Source of the DNA: Bacillota bacterium | Lineage (GTDB): Bacteria > Bacillota > Clostridia > Peptostreptococcales > Anaerovoracaceae | DNA: 6,109 nucleotides | Reading direction: 5' to 3' | NCBI GenBank assembly: GCA_029219125.1 | Contig: JAQXSU010000225.1 | Span: forward strand, 1 to 6,109 | Shown: positions 1-6,043 of the stretch, in pieces | How the letters are laid out: each line of letters begins with the position of its first letter | How positions within the stretch are numbered: position 1 is the stretch's first letter | Translations under genes and position numbers: made by a program | Notes under the pieces: generated by a model | Told to the model about the DNA's origin: nothing | What the model saw: the letters and a program-made list of their open reading frames with translations, nothing else | The model's database searches: none

Positions 1-623
1 GTCATGATACTGCCGTCACACGGCATGTTGCAGGAAATGAAGCAGCAGCCCACCTTTGGGAAATCGTCCTCGATGGCGATGCCGGCCTCCAGGGACGGCA
101 GCGGGCACACGTCGGCAGGCAGGCCGTAGCTTTCCGACGCCTCGATATAGTGCACTGGGCTGTGCTGATTGATCAGCGACGGCAGATAGGCCGGAATGGC
201 CTGGGCCAGTATGGTCACATGGTCACTGAATCCGGCTGTGACCAGCTTCGGGATCAGCTCATCCATGTAGATAATCTTTTTGGAATTGGGATTTCCCGGC
301 CGCAGATGCTCGTCGGCCACCAGCGTCTTTTCCAGATCTTTGGTCACCACGTCCGCCACGGTGTTCAGGTTCATGCGGCAGGCCCGCAGTCCCTCGCCGC
401 CCATGCGGCCCGTCAGCCGGTCGAAGAAGGACGGCACCGTCAGGTAGCTGAGCATCCACCGGTAGCGGAACACCGCCCGTACATTGAGCGCCGGATGCCG
501 CAGGGCCCATTTGATCAGAATGCCCCACAGCTTCAGCCACTGACCGTAATCATAGAGGGTATCCTTCAGCCCGCGCCACTGACGATGGCGTGCAATGCCT
601 GTTTTGTCTTTTTCCAGTCTCAC
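1..623 (-). CDS. 2-hydroxyacyl-CoA dehydratase-like subunit, divergent (partial, 3' end outside window)
   Basis: Translation from GTG at 623-621 gives 207 residues with no stop before the left edge, so the C-terminal part is missing. The GTG has an excellent ribosome binding site, AAAGGAGG at 633-640, with 9 nt spacing, and its first bases overlap the TGA of the upstream gene (GTGA). Residues 1-60 form a basic, Trp/Tyr-rich and probably helical extension. Residues from about 115 resemble the N-terminal alpha/beta part of 2-hydroxyacyl-CoA dehydratase / benzoyl-CoA reductase-like proteins, with IIYMDELIPKLVTAG, then LPADVCPLPSLEAG (Cys173), then CNMPCDG (Cys198, Cys202). Members are oxygen-sensitive Fe-S proteins that work as pairs of related subunits, so this is probably the partner of the 404-residue protein encoded just upstream. 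Oddly, the first usual cluster Cys position appears to be Asp121, while Cys193, 194, 198 and 202 are crowded together. The family call is good; substrate and reaction are unknown. Confidence 0.8.
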   Translation of the reverse strand, partial: MRLEKDKTGIARHRQWRGLKDTLYDYGQWLKLWGILIKWALRHPALNVRAVFRYRWMLSYLTVPSFFDRLTGRMGGEGLRACRMNLNTVADVVTKDLEKTLVADEHLRPGNPNSKKIIYMDELIPKLVTAGFSDHVTILAQAIPAYLPSLINQHSPVHYIEASESYGLPADVCPLPSLEAGIAIEDDFPKVGCCFISCNMPCDGSIM

Positions 624-1834
624 TGTGCGCCGCCTCCTTTCTGAATCTTCTTAATTTCTATACTTTCCACGAAAGCCTGCACCCGGGTCATCAGCTGGCC
701 CGAGCCCCGCACCGCGTAATCCCGGTCCACAGACATGCACGGGATCCCCAGTTCCTCCGAAATCACCACCGGTGCCAGAGTCCGCTCATAGCCCCAGAAA
801 TCACAAAACTTCAGCTGTTCATACATCACGCCGTCGGCATGATATTCGTCCACCAGCTGCTTCACCAGCTCCCGCCGGCCGTCCACCTTTTCACGGGACA
901 TAAACCGCGGACACTGGCTGGTCTCCAGATAGTAACGACAGATCTGGGTCAGCAGGTCCTCTCCCGCTTCATTGACCGGCCCCTCCGAAATCGGAATCCG
1001 CTGCCGGCCCGGTATGGATCCATAGCAGTAACGATCCGCACACACATAGGCACGGCACGATTCCATCAGTTCCGAAAAGTCGTAATCGTCGATTTCCGAA
1101 CCCACCACCACGATTCGCGCCCGGTACGGATTTTTCTCATCAGGCTGCCGGCTGCGCAGGTCTTCCAGCGTCTCCTTCAGATACGGCAAAATCTTTCCCG
1201 TCGGGCATGCGTAGCTCACCAGGCAGAGCTTGTGAAATTCCGTCGCCGTGATCCTCGGATTTTCTTCCTTACGCAGCTGATCGATTTCTTCGAAAATGTC
1301 GCACATCTCGTTATGCTCTTTCACCGCCTGACGGATGGCCCCATCGGAAATATCCACGCCCTTTTTCTCCGCCAGAAGATCCAGAAAACGGGTCTTCACC
1401 TGATTGGTGTAATGCTTCACCCCATGAGGCGTCACCTTCATCGGTGCGTCGATGATGCTGTGAAAAAAACCTTCGTTTTCAATGAGATCCAGGAGGTGAA
1501 TGTTTTCCACCACCCGGTTCATCTGCTGGCAGGTCTCACTGGCAAAAAACGCATCCAGGAAATTGTATCCTCCCTCAAAGGCCCGCTCCATGATGGCCCG
1601 GCTGTATCCGCAGACCAGGCTGGACATGTAATACTGGGAAATATCCAGACTGCCCGTGTTGGGTGCCCGGAGCCGGACGCTGAAGGCATTCCCCACATTC
1701 AGCAGCACCTCCGGTATGTAGTAGCAGGTGTAGCCCACGGCCACCCCGCCTTCTTCTCTCGCCTGCCGCACCAGATCGTTGTGGGCGCTTTCCAGCAGGG
1801 ATTCGTAATAATGTATGTGTTTCAGGTCTTTCAT
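620..1834 (-). CDS. 2-hydroxyacyl-CoA dehydratase / benzoyl-CoA reductase-like family subunit (HgdB-like), 404 aa
   Basis: This is a complete 404-residue protein of the HgdB/FldB/BcrB-like family, whose known members bind a 4Fe-4S or double-cubane Fe-S cluster and catalyse radical dehydration or difficult low-potential reductions. Three conserved cysteine contexts are visible: GYTCYYIPEVL (Cys37), SSLVCGYSRAIMERAF (Cys75) and LKFCDFWGYERT (Cys344). These match the three cysteines that ligate the cluster in the family. The C-terminal segment GIPCMSVDRDYAVRGSGQ followed by TRVQAFVESIE is also typical. The length is normal for the family. Start ATG 1834 has GGAG at 1843-1846 with 8 nt spacing. 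The gene lies 60 nt downstream of the CooC-like ATPase gene and its TGA overlaps the GTG of the next subunit, so the three genes form an operon. The usual ASKHA activator is not seen here but could lie beyond the left edge. The physiological substrate cannot be inferred; a double-cubane-type reductase is as possible as a dehydratase. Confidence 0.88.
   Translation of the reverse strand: MKDLKHIHYYESLLESAHNDLVRQAREEGGVAVGYTCYYIPEVLLNVGNAFSVRLRAPNTGSLDISQYYMSSLVCGYSRAIMERAFEGGYNFLDAFFASETCQQMNRVVENIHLLDLIENEGFFHSIIDAPMKVTPHGVKHYTNQVKTRFLDLLAEKKGVDISDGAIRQAVKEHNEMCDIFEEIDQLRKEENPRITATEFHKLCLVSYACPTGKILPYLKETLEDLRSRQPDEKNPYRARIVVVGSEIDDYDFSELMESCRAYVCADRYCYGSIPGRQRIPISEGPVNEAGEDLLTQICRYYLETSQCPRFMSREKVDGRRELVKQLVDEYHADGVMYEQLKFCDFWGYERTLAPVVISEELGIPCMSVDRDYAVRGSGQLMTRVQAFVESIEIKKIQKGGGAQ
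633..640 (-). promoter_or_regulatory. Ribosome binding site that fixes the GTG start at 623
   Basis: On the minus strand the bases read AAAGGAGG, nearly the full anti-16S complement, 9 nt before the GTG. The site lies inside the last codons of the upstream gene, where it encodes part of that protein's terminal KGGG run. It decides the GTG start, because no ATG in this frame is as well placed. Confidence 0.85.
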
Positions 1835-1894
1835 GATGTTTTCTCCGACTACTCTTTTTTCTTCGCAAAATCCGCTTTCCCGGCAAAATCTTTT

Positions 1895-2656
1895 CTACAG
1901 GACTTCCATCTTTCTCAGTGCTTTTTTCAGTGCACTCAGCGCCTGATTTTCTTCGGCCAGCTGCAGCAGGCTTTCCCCTTCGATGTCCGCCATAGCCAGA
2001 CTGTCATCCTCCGGAATGAAGCCCAGCAGTTCCAGGTCTCCCGGATCCACCAGCTTTTCCATCTCTTTGTTTTTCATCCGGTTGATGATCACACCCGCTC
2101 TCTGATACATGCAGAGCTGGTCGGCCACCTCTTTGATGGTATGGATCACGCCGATTCCCTTCCGGCTGGCGTCACTGACCAGCACCAGGTGGGTCACCTT
2201 CTCCATGACTCTGCGGTTCACCTGCTCGATACCTGCTTCTCCGTCGATGACCACATAGTCGAAGCTTTCCGCCAGGGCACCGATGATATCCTTCAGGAAG
2301 CTGTTGACCTTGCAGTAGCAGCCGGCACCTTCCGGTCTGCCGATGGCAAGGAATGCGAATTTTTCCGTTTCCACGATGGAATCCGTGATCTCATAATGGG
2401 CTTCATTGAGCACTTCGATGGCTTCCCGCTTCCGGCCGTCTTCGAAGGCATCGATGAATTCCTTCCGTACGTCATCCACCGTGTGGGTCACATCCACCCC
2501 CAGGGCCGTCGACAAACCGATGGCAGGGTCCGCATCAATGGCAAGAACCCGGGCATCTGGATTGCTTTCCGTAAGAAGACGAACCGTCAGGGCTGCCAGG
2601 CTGGTTTTCCCCACGCCGCCCTTTCCGGCAAATGCAATGATTTTTCCTTGACTCAT
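1895..2656 (-). CDS. CooC-type MinD/SIMIBI P-loop ATPase, 253 aa
   Basis: This is a cytosolic ATPase of the MinD/CooC group. The deviant Walker A motif GKGGVGKT is at residues 11-18 with the signature Lys12, switch I is DADPAIGL at 41-48, and the switch II region is VIDGEAGIE at 136-144. The C-x-C motif GCYCK (Cys113, Cys115) matches the pair that binds metal in the CooC dimer, which loads nickel into CO dehydrogenase; AcsF is the acetyl-CoA synthase equivalent. The usual CooC length is about 250 residues. No membrane-targeting MinD helix is obvious. Start ATG 2656 has GAGGAGG at 2664-2670 with 7 nt spacing. It is the first gene of an operon with two 2-hydroxyacyl-CoA dehydratase-like subunits, with no CO dehydrogenase gene in view. 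It therefore probably matures or energises that pair rather than CODH (inference). Neither nickel nor any other metal can be assigned from sequence. Confidence 0.88.
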   Translation of the reverse strand: MSQGKIIAFAGKGGVGKTSLAALTVRLLTESNPDARVLAIDADPAIGLSTALGVDVTHTVDDVRKEFIDAFEDGRKREAIEVLNEAHYEITDSIVETEKFAFLAIGRPEGAGCYCKVNSFLKDIIGALAESFDYVVIDGEAGIEQVNRRVMEKVTHLVLVSDASRKGIGVIHTIKEVADQLCMYQRAGVIINRMKNKEMEKLVDPGDLELLGFIPEDDSLAMADIEGESLLQLAEENQALSALKKALRKMEVL

Positions 2657-2689
2657 GTCCTGTCCTCCTCTGCTCCGTCTCTTTCCTCA

Positions 2690-2718
2690 ATTTTACCAGA
2701 TTCCTGCTGGAATGACCA
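2690..2718 (-). promoter_or_regulatory. Candidate sigma-A promoter of the ATPase/dehydratase operon
   Basis: On the minus strand TGGTCA (2718-2713, four of six matches to TTGACA) is followed after exactly 17 nt by TAAAAT (2695-2690, five of six matches to TATAAT). Transcription would begin near 2683, giving a leader of about 27 nt that contains the GAGGAGG ribosome binding site of the CooC-like gene. This is prediction by eye only. Confidence 0.55.
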
Positions 2719-2720
2719 GT

Positions 2721-2746
2721 AAAAGATGGGAATTTCCCGAGCTTTT
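2721..2746. promoter_or_regulatory. Dyad-symmetric element between divergent promoters (candidate operator)
   Basis: The core is GGGAA-T-TTCCC (2728-2738), a perfect 5-bp inverted repeat around one base. It is flanked by AAAAG (2721-2725) and CTTTT (2742-2746), which are also inverted but with a 2-nt gap on one side and 3 nt on the other. The element lies in the 34-bp gap between the two opposing -35 boxes (2718 and 2753). That is where a dimeric regulator could control both the dehydratase operon and the transporter gene. No regulator can be named. Confidence 0.4.
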
Positions 2747-2752
2747 CCTGCC

Positions 2753-2781
2753 TTGCTTCTTCCTGCCGGATGGTCTATAAT
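2753..2781 (+). promoter_or_regulatory. Candidate sigma-A promoter of the EamA transporter gene
   Basis: A perfect TATAAT at 2776-2781 lies 17 nt after TTGCTT at 2753-2758, which keeps the TTG of the -35 consensus. Transcription would begin near 2788, so an upstream in-frame ATG at 2770 would not be in the mRNA. This supports ATG 2815 as the true start. Confidence 0.6.
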
Positions 2782-2814
2782 ACTGTGGACAGATTTTTCA
2801 GGGAGAAAAACACA

Positions 2815-3702
2815 ATGAAGAAAAACACAGGGGCGGTCATCGCCATTGCAGCGGCTGTGTTCTGGGGATTTTCCGGAACCTGCGGCCAGTATATCTTTGA
2901 AAATTTTCCGGTGGATGCGTCCCATCTCACCTCACTGCGGATGCTCAGTGCCGGTCTGATTCTGGTGGTAATCGGCATGGCGGGTCGAAAACCGGAGATG
3001 AAAACCATCTGGAAGGACAGATTCTCCGTACGGAGTCTTCTGATCTTTTCCGTGTTTGGCATCATGCTGTGCCAGCTGAGCTACATGAAGGCCATCCAGT
3101 GGACCAATTCAGGAACCGCCACCATCCTGCAGTACACGGGACCGGTCATAATTATGATCGTCACCTGCCTTTCTGAGAAACGGCTGCCCCAGCGGAAGGA
3201 AACGCTGGCCATCTGCATGGCCCTGCTGGGTACCTTTCTTCTGGCCACCCACGGAAACATCCATACCATGGTTCTGACACCACGCGGACTTGTCTGGGGC
3301 ATCCTGGCCGCGGTCACCCTGGCGGCCTACACTCTGCTGCCGCAGAAGCTGATTGCCAGGTACGGCAGTATTGCCGTGACCGGTTACGGTATGGTACTGG
3401 GCGGCATCGTCCTTTCCCTTCTCACCAGAGTCTGGACCATGGACTTCGCACCGGATTACCGGTTTTTCCTTGCCTTCGGCGCCATCGTGGTGCTGGGAAC
3501 CGCTCTTTCCTTCTCCATGTTTCTGAAGGGCGTTGCTATGATTGGTCCGGTGAAGGCCAGCCTCATTGCCAGCATCGAGCCGGTGGCGGCCACCGTTTTC
3601 ATGATTCTCTGGCTGAAGGTTCCGTTCCAGCTTATGGACCTGGCAGGTTTCCTGTGCATCTTCGTTACGGTCTTCCTTCTTCTGAAAAAAGAGAAGGACT
3701 GA
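2815..3702 (+). CDS. EamA/DMT-superfamily transporter, 295 aa
   Basis: This is an integral membrane protein of the drug/metabolite transporter superfamily, which exports or imports small metabolites, amino acids or drugs across the cytoplasmic membrane. About ten hydrophobic helices can be seen, at roughly residues 7-26, 36-55, 73-92, 98-118, 128-146, 156-174, 184-203, 215-237, 243-264 and 272-290. They fall into two EamA repeats, about 7-143 and 157-288. Family-like segments include AVFWGFSGTCGQ in helix 1 and the related helix 4 and helix 9 motifs TNSGTATILQYTGPVIIM and VKASLIASIEPVAA. The C-terminus is a short positive tail. Start ATG 2815 is preferred over ATG 2770 because it has GGGAG at 2801-2805 with 9 nt spacing and because the upstream ATG lies inside the promoter. 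The gene appears monocistronic, divergent from the dehydratase operon and followed directly by a terminator. Substrate is unknown; shared control with the divergent operon would suggest a related metabolite, which is only inference. Confidence 0.88.
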   Translation: MKKNTGAVIAIAAAVFWGFSGTCGQYIFENFPVDASHLTSLRMLSAGLILVVIGMAGRKPEMKTIWKDRFSVRSLLIFSVFGIMLCQLSYMKAIQWTNSGTATILQYTGPVIIMIVTCLSEKRLPQRKETLAICMALLGTFLLATHGNIHTMVLTPRGLVWGILAAVTLAAYTLLPQKLIARYGSIAVTGYGMVLGGIVLSLLTRVWTMDFAPDYRFFLAFGAIVVLGTALSFSMFLKGVAMIGPVKASLIASIEPVAATVFMILWLKVPFQLMDLAGFLCIFVTVFLLLKKEKD

Positions 3703-3727
3703 AAACTGTGGAAAAAACCACGTTTTT
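3702..3727 (+). terminator. Intrinsic terminator of the transporter gene
   Basis: The stem pairs AAAAC (3702-3706) and GTGG (3708-3711) with CCAC (3718-3721) and GTTTT (3722-3726), with T3707 bulged and a six-A loop (3712-3717). The 3' arm ends in a run of five T. The structure begins at the last base of the transporter stop codon. The stem is AT-rich at its base, so strength is moderate. Confidence 0.6.
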
Positions 3728-3737
3728 ATGGTATACT
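3709..3737 (+). promoter_or_regulatory. Candidate extended -10 promoter of the two-component operon
   Basis: TATACT at 3732-3737 is preceded by the TG of an extended -10 (3729-3730). TGGAAA (3709-3714) lies 17 nt upstream as a weak -35, overlapping the terminator hairpin. An alternative is the perfect TTGACA at 3750-3755, but the only good -10-like hexamer after it, TATGAT at 3778-3783, is 22 nt away, too far for a standard promoter. The true start site is uncertain. Confidence 0.4.
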
Positions 3738-3771
3738 TCTTTTAGCTGTTTGACACAGAACGCACACAATG

Positions 3772-3793
3772 TAACGGTATGATAACAGTAATA
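3772..3793 (+). promoter_or_regulatory. Tandem 11-bp direct repeat, candidate OmpR/PhoB-family binding site
   Basis: TAACGGTA (3772-3779) recurs as TAACAGTA (3783-3790), seven of eight bases identical and offset by exactly 11 bp. OmpR/PhoB-family regulators typically bind as head-to-tail dimers on direct repeats with one helical turn of about 11 bp between half-sites. The site lies upstream of a gene for just such a regulator, so autoregulation is plausible. If the promoter at 3709-3737 is used, the repeat lies downstream of the start site, which would favour repression. Confidence 0.4.
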
Positions 3794-3807
3794 AAAAACG
3801 GAAATGG

Positions 3808-3830
3808 CCGGGCGAGTGGATTTTGCCCGG
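3808..3830 (+). other. GC-rich stem-loop in the response-regulator leader
   Basis: A perfect 6-bp inverted repeat, CCGGGC (3808-3813) and GCCCGG (3825-3830), encloses an 11-nt loop. No T run follows, so it is not a terminator. It ends 23 nt before the AGGAGG ribosome binding site and could affect mRNA stability or processing. No riboswitch family is recognised. Confidence 0.45.
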
Positions 3831-3866
3831 AGAGATAGACGAAAAAAGAAAACAGGAGGAACAGGA

Positions 3867-4544
3867 ATGTATAAGATTTTAGTCGTTGACGACGAACCGA
3901 AGATCCGTGAGGTCATCAAAGAGTATGCCGAATTCAGCGGCTACGAAGTGACCGAGGCAGAGGACGGCATGAGTGCGGTCGGGCTTTGCAAACTGAACGA
4001 TTACGACCTGATCATCATGGACATCATGATGCCGAAGCTGGACGGATACTCTGCATGCAAGGAGATCCGAAAAATCAAGGACGTTCCGATCATCATGCTT
4101 TCTGCAAGGGGTGAGGAGTACGATAAGCTCTTCGGCTTCGAGCTGGGCATTGATGATTACGTGGTGAAGCCGTTCAGCCCGAAGGAGCTGATGGCCAGAG
4201 TCAATGCGGTGCTGTCCAGAAGAAACGGTGCAGCGCAGCCTGCACAGAACGTGATGAAATTTAAGGGGCTGGAGATCAACATCGCTGCCAGAACCGTCAC
4301 CGTAGACGGAAAGAAAGTGGATCTGACACCGAAGGAATACGAGCTGCTGTTCTATCTGGTGGAAAATAAGAATATCGCCTTGTCCCGGGACAAGCTGCTT
4401 TCGGACATCTGGGGCTATGATTTCTTCGGCGACGACCGGACCATCGACACCCACATCAAGAATCTCCGGAACAATCTGGGGCCTTACCGGGATTTCATCG
4501 TCACATTAAGAGGGGTAGGTTATAAGTTTGAGTTCGAAGGTTAG
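3867..4544 (+). CDS. OmpR/PhoB-family response regulator, 225 aa
   Basis: This is a cytosolic two-component transcription factor. The receiver domain is about residues 1-118, with acidic pocket Asp8-Asp9, phospho-acceptor Asp52 in IIMDIMMPKLDG, switch Ser79 and conserved Lys101 in VVKPF. A linker of about ten residues leads to a winged-helix DNA-binding domain (about 129-222) with LTPKEYELLFYL, the recognition-helix region RTIDTHIKNLRNNL and the closing VTLRGVGYKFE. All catalytic residues are present and the length is typical. Start ATG 3867 is chosen because AGGAGG at 3854-3859 lies 7 nt upstream and because the receiver fold begins at MYKILVVDDEP. An upstream in-frame ATG at 3804 would add a 21-residue basic stretch encoded by the leader hairpin region and has no such site. 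The stop overlaps the histidine kinase gene, its evident partner. The regulon is unknown; an upstream 11-bp direct repeat suggests autoregulation. Confidence 0.93.
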   Translation: MYKILVVDDEPKIREVIKEYAEFSGYEVTEAEDGMSAVGLCKLNDYDLIIMDIMMPKLDGYSACKEIRKIKDVPIIMLSARGEEYDKLFGFELGIDDYVVKPFSPKELMARVNAVLSRRNGAAQPAQNVMKFKGLEINIAARTVTVDGKKVDLTPKEYELLFYLVENKNIALSRDKLLSDIWGYDFFGDDRTIDTHIKNLRNNLGPYRDFIVTLRGVGYKFEFEG

Positions 4545-6027
4545 ATTCGATTTTAAGAGCATCCGCTTTCGCCTGTGGATGTACTTTCTCGGATTCAGTG
4601 TGGTGGCATTCCTGCTGATCTGGTTTCTGCAGATTTATTTTCTCAATAATTCCTACGAAACCATGAAGACCAAAGAGGTCAGCCGGGTGGCATCCATGAT
4701 TTCCCGCGCCTATCAGCAGGGAGATGAAAACCTGACCACCAGCATTCAGGAGCTTTCTGTCAATAACGACTTCTACGTGGTCATGGAATCTCAGTCCGGG
4801 TATCTCTTTTTCTCGCCGGAATCAGAGAGCCGCATGCCGGTCTATACCTATATGAGCCATGCGCCCCAGCTGAAGGCCTTGCTGGAAAAGAGCCACCGGC
4901 TGCCGGTTTCCTTTAAGATCAACAGCGGAATCGAGAAATACAGCACTCTGGCTTATGGCTGTGTACTGGACAGCGCGCCGGGGCAGGAATTGTATCTTTA
5001 CATTTTCTCACCGCTTTACCCGGTGACGTCCACGGTAAATATCCTGAAAACACAGCTGCTGCAGGTGACGCTGATCACCCTGATTATTGCCTTTCTCATT
5101 GCCATCTACCTGTCATCGCGGATTTCCAAGCCGCTGCAGAGCATGACGGCAGCTGCCAGAGAAATGGGTAAAGGAAATTATAATATCAAGTTCGAGGGGA
5201 ATTCCTATTCGGAAATCAACCGTCTGGCTGCAACCCTGAACACGGCTGCTTATGAGCTGGGGATGGCAGATAACCGGCAGAAGGACTTGATTGCCAATGT
5301 GTCTCATGATCTGAAGACGCCGCTGACCATGATCCGCTCCTATGCGGAAATGATCCGCGACCTGTCCGGCGATAACCCGGAAAAGCGGAATGCTCACCTG
5401 AAGGTCATCATCGATGAATCGGATCGCCTGGCCCAGCTGGTCAGCGACATGTCCACCATTTCCGCCATGCAGACACACCGCATGAAGCTGGAAAAATCGG
5501 TCTTCGACCTGACGGAAATCACTGCAGGGCTGCTGACTTCCTATGATATTCTCATCGAGCAGGACGGCTATGACTTCCAGTTCAATGCCCAGAAGGAATG
5601 CCTGGTCTATGCGGATGAAGCCCGCATCAAGCAGGTAATCTCCAATCTGACCAGCAATGCCATCAAGTACTGCGGCGAAGACAAGGTCATCATTCTGAAT
5701 ATCCGCAAAACCGGCAGAAAATGTCGTTTCGAGGTGCTGGATCACGGCCCGGGCATCAAGCCGGAGGAACTTCCGCATGTATGGGACCGGTATTATAAGA
5801 CCAGCTCCAACTATGTACGTGCTACCGAAGGCACCGGTCTGGGACTTTCCATCGTGAAGGAAATTCTGACCCTGCACCACGCCGACTACGGTGTGGACAG
5901 CAAGGTTGGCAAGGGTACCTGTTTCTGGTTCGAACTGGAGGCCGGCAAGCGGGAGAAGGAAAAAGCCCGCGACCATACGAAGGAGATACCGCAGGATCCT
6001 GCGCTGATTGAGGAAATACAGGAATAG
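4528..6027 (+). CDS. Membrane sensor histidine kinase (HAMP-HisKA-HATPase), 499 aa
   Basis: This is the partner kinase of the preceding regulator, located in the cytoplasmic membrane. TM1 is about residues 17-38, followed by an extracytoplasmic sensor region of about 135 residues (roughly 40-174) with no recognised family signature, then TM2 at 177-196 and HAMP at about 197-249. The HisKA domain has His260 in NVSHDLKTPLTMI. The ATPase domain (about 360-471) has an N box with Asn377, G1 box DHGPGI (405-410), an F-box-like VWDRYYKT and G2 box GTGLGL (435-440). A charged tail of about 28 residues follows. All catalytic motifs are intact. The only likely start is TTG 4528: an in-frame TAG lies at 4516-4518, and the next ATG (4579) falls within TM1 and would lose the basic N-terminus. 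The ribosome site is AGAGGGG at 4509-4515, a rather long 12 nt away. The 17-nt overlap with the regulator implies translational coupling. The signal sensed is unknown. Confidence 0.92.
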   Translation: MSSKVRFDFKSIRFRLWMYFLGFSVVAFLLIWFLQIYFLNNSYETMKTKEVSRVASMISRAYQQGDENLTTSIQELSVNNDFYVVMESQSGYLFFSPESESRMPVYTYMSHAPQLKALLEKSHRLPVSFKINSGIEKYSTLAYGCVLDSAPGQELYLYIFSPLYPVTSTVNILKTQLLQVTLITLIIAFLIAIYLSSRISKPLQSMTAAAREMGKGNYNIKFEGNSYSEINRLAATLNTAAYELGMADNRQKDLIANVSHDLKTPLTMIRSYAEMIRDLSGDNPEKRNAHLKVIIDESDRLAQLVSDMSTISAMQTHRMKLEKSVFDLTEITAGLLTSYDILIEQDGYDFQFNAQKECLVYADEARIKQVISNLTSNAIKYCGEDKVIILNIRKTGRKCRFEVLDHGPGIKPEELPHVWDRYYKTSSNYVRATEGTGLGLSIVKEILTLHHADYGVDSKVGKGTCFWFELEAGKREKEKARDHTKEIPQDPALIEEIQE

Positions 6028-6043
6028 GTCAAGTGAATACGGA

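Noticed and set aside
150..644. Plus-strand open frame of 164 codons
   Set aside because: It is antisense to the partial dehydratase-like subunit, which has a strong ribosome site and family motifs. The plus-strand product has low-complexity His/Gln composition.
1895..2656. Reading the P-loop ATPase as the cell-division protein MinD or a ParA partition protein
   Set aside because: The C-x-C motif, the DGEAGIE switch II form and the neighbouring Fe-S enzyme genes fit CooC/AcsF-type maturation ATPases, and no MinC, MinE or ParB gene is nearby.
590..2722. A 710-codon open frame on the plus strand antisense to the dehydratase-like and ATPase genes
   Set aside because: Its translation is rich in His, Phe and Gln with no recognisable domain and no ribosome site, while both minus-strand frames give clear family motifs. 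It is a codon-bias shadow.
2653..2925. Minus-strand 90-codon frame spanning the divergent region
   Set aside because: It covers both predicted promoters and the dyad, overlaps the start of the transporter gene, and shows no domain or ribosome site.
3750..3783. TTGACA with TATGAT as the main promoter of the two-component operon
   Set aside because: The 22-nt spacer is well outside the normal 16-18 nt range, so it was kept only as a weak alternative.
5113..5976. Minus-strand 287-codon frame inside the kinase gene
   Set aside because: It is the antisense shadow of the HAMP-HisKA-HATPase coding region, which carries all catalytic motifs on the plus strand.
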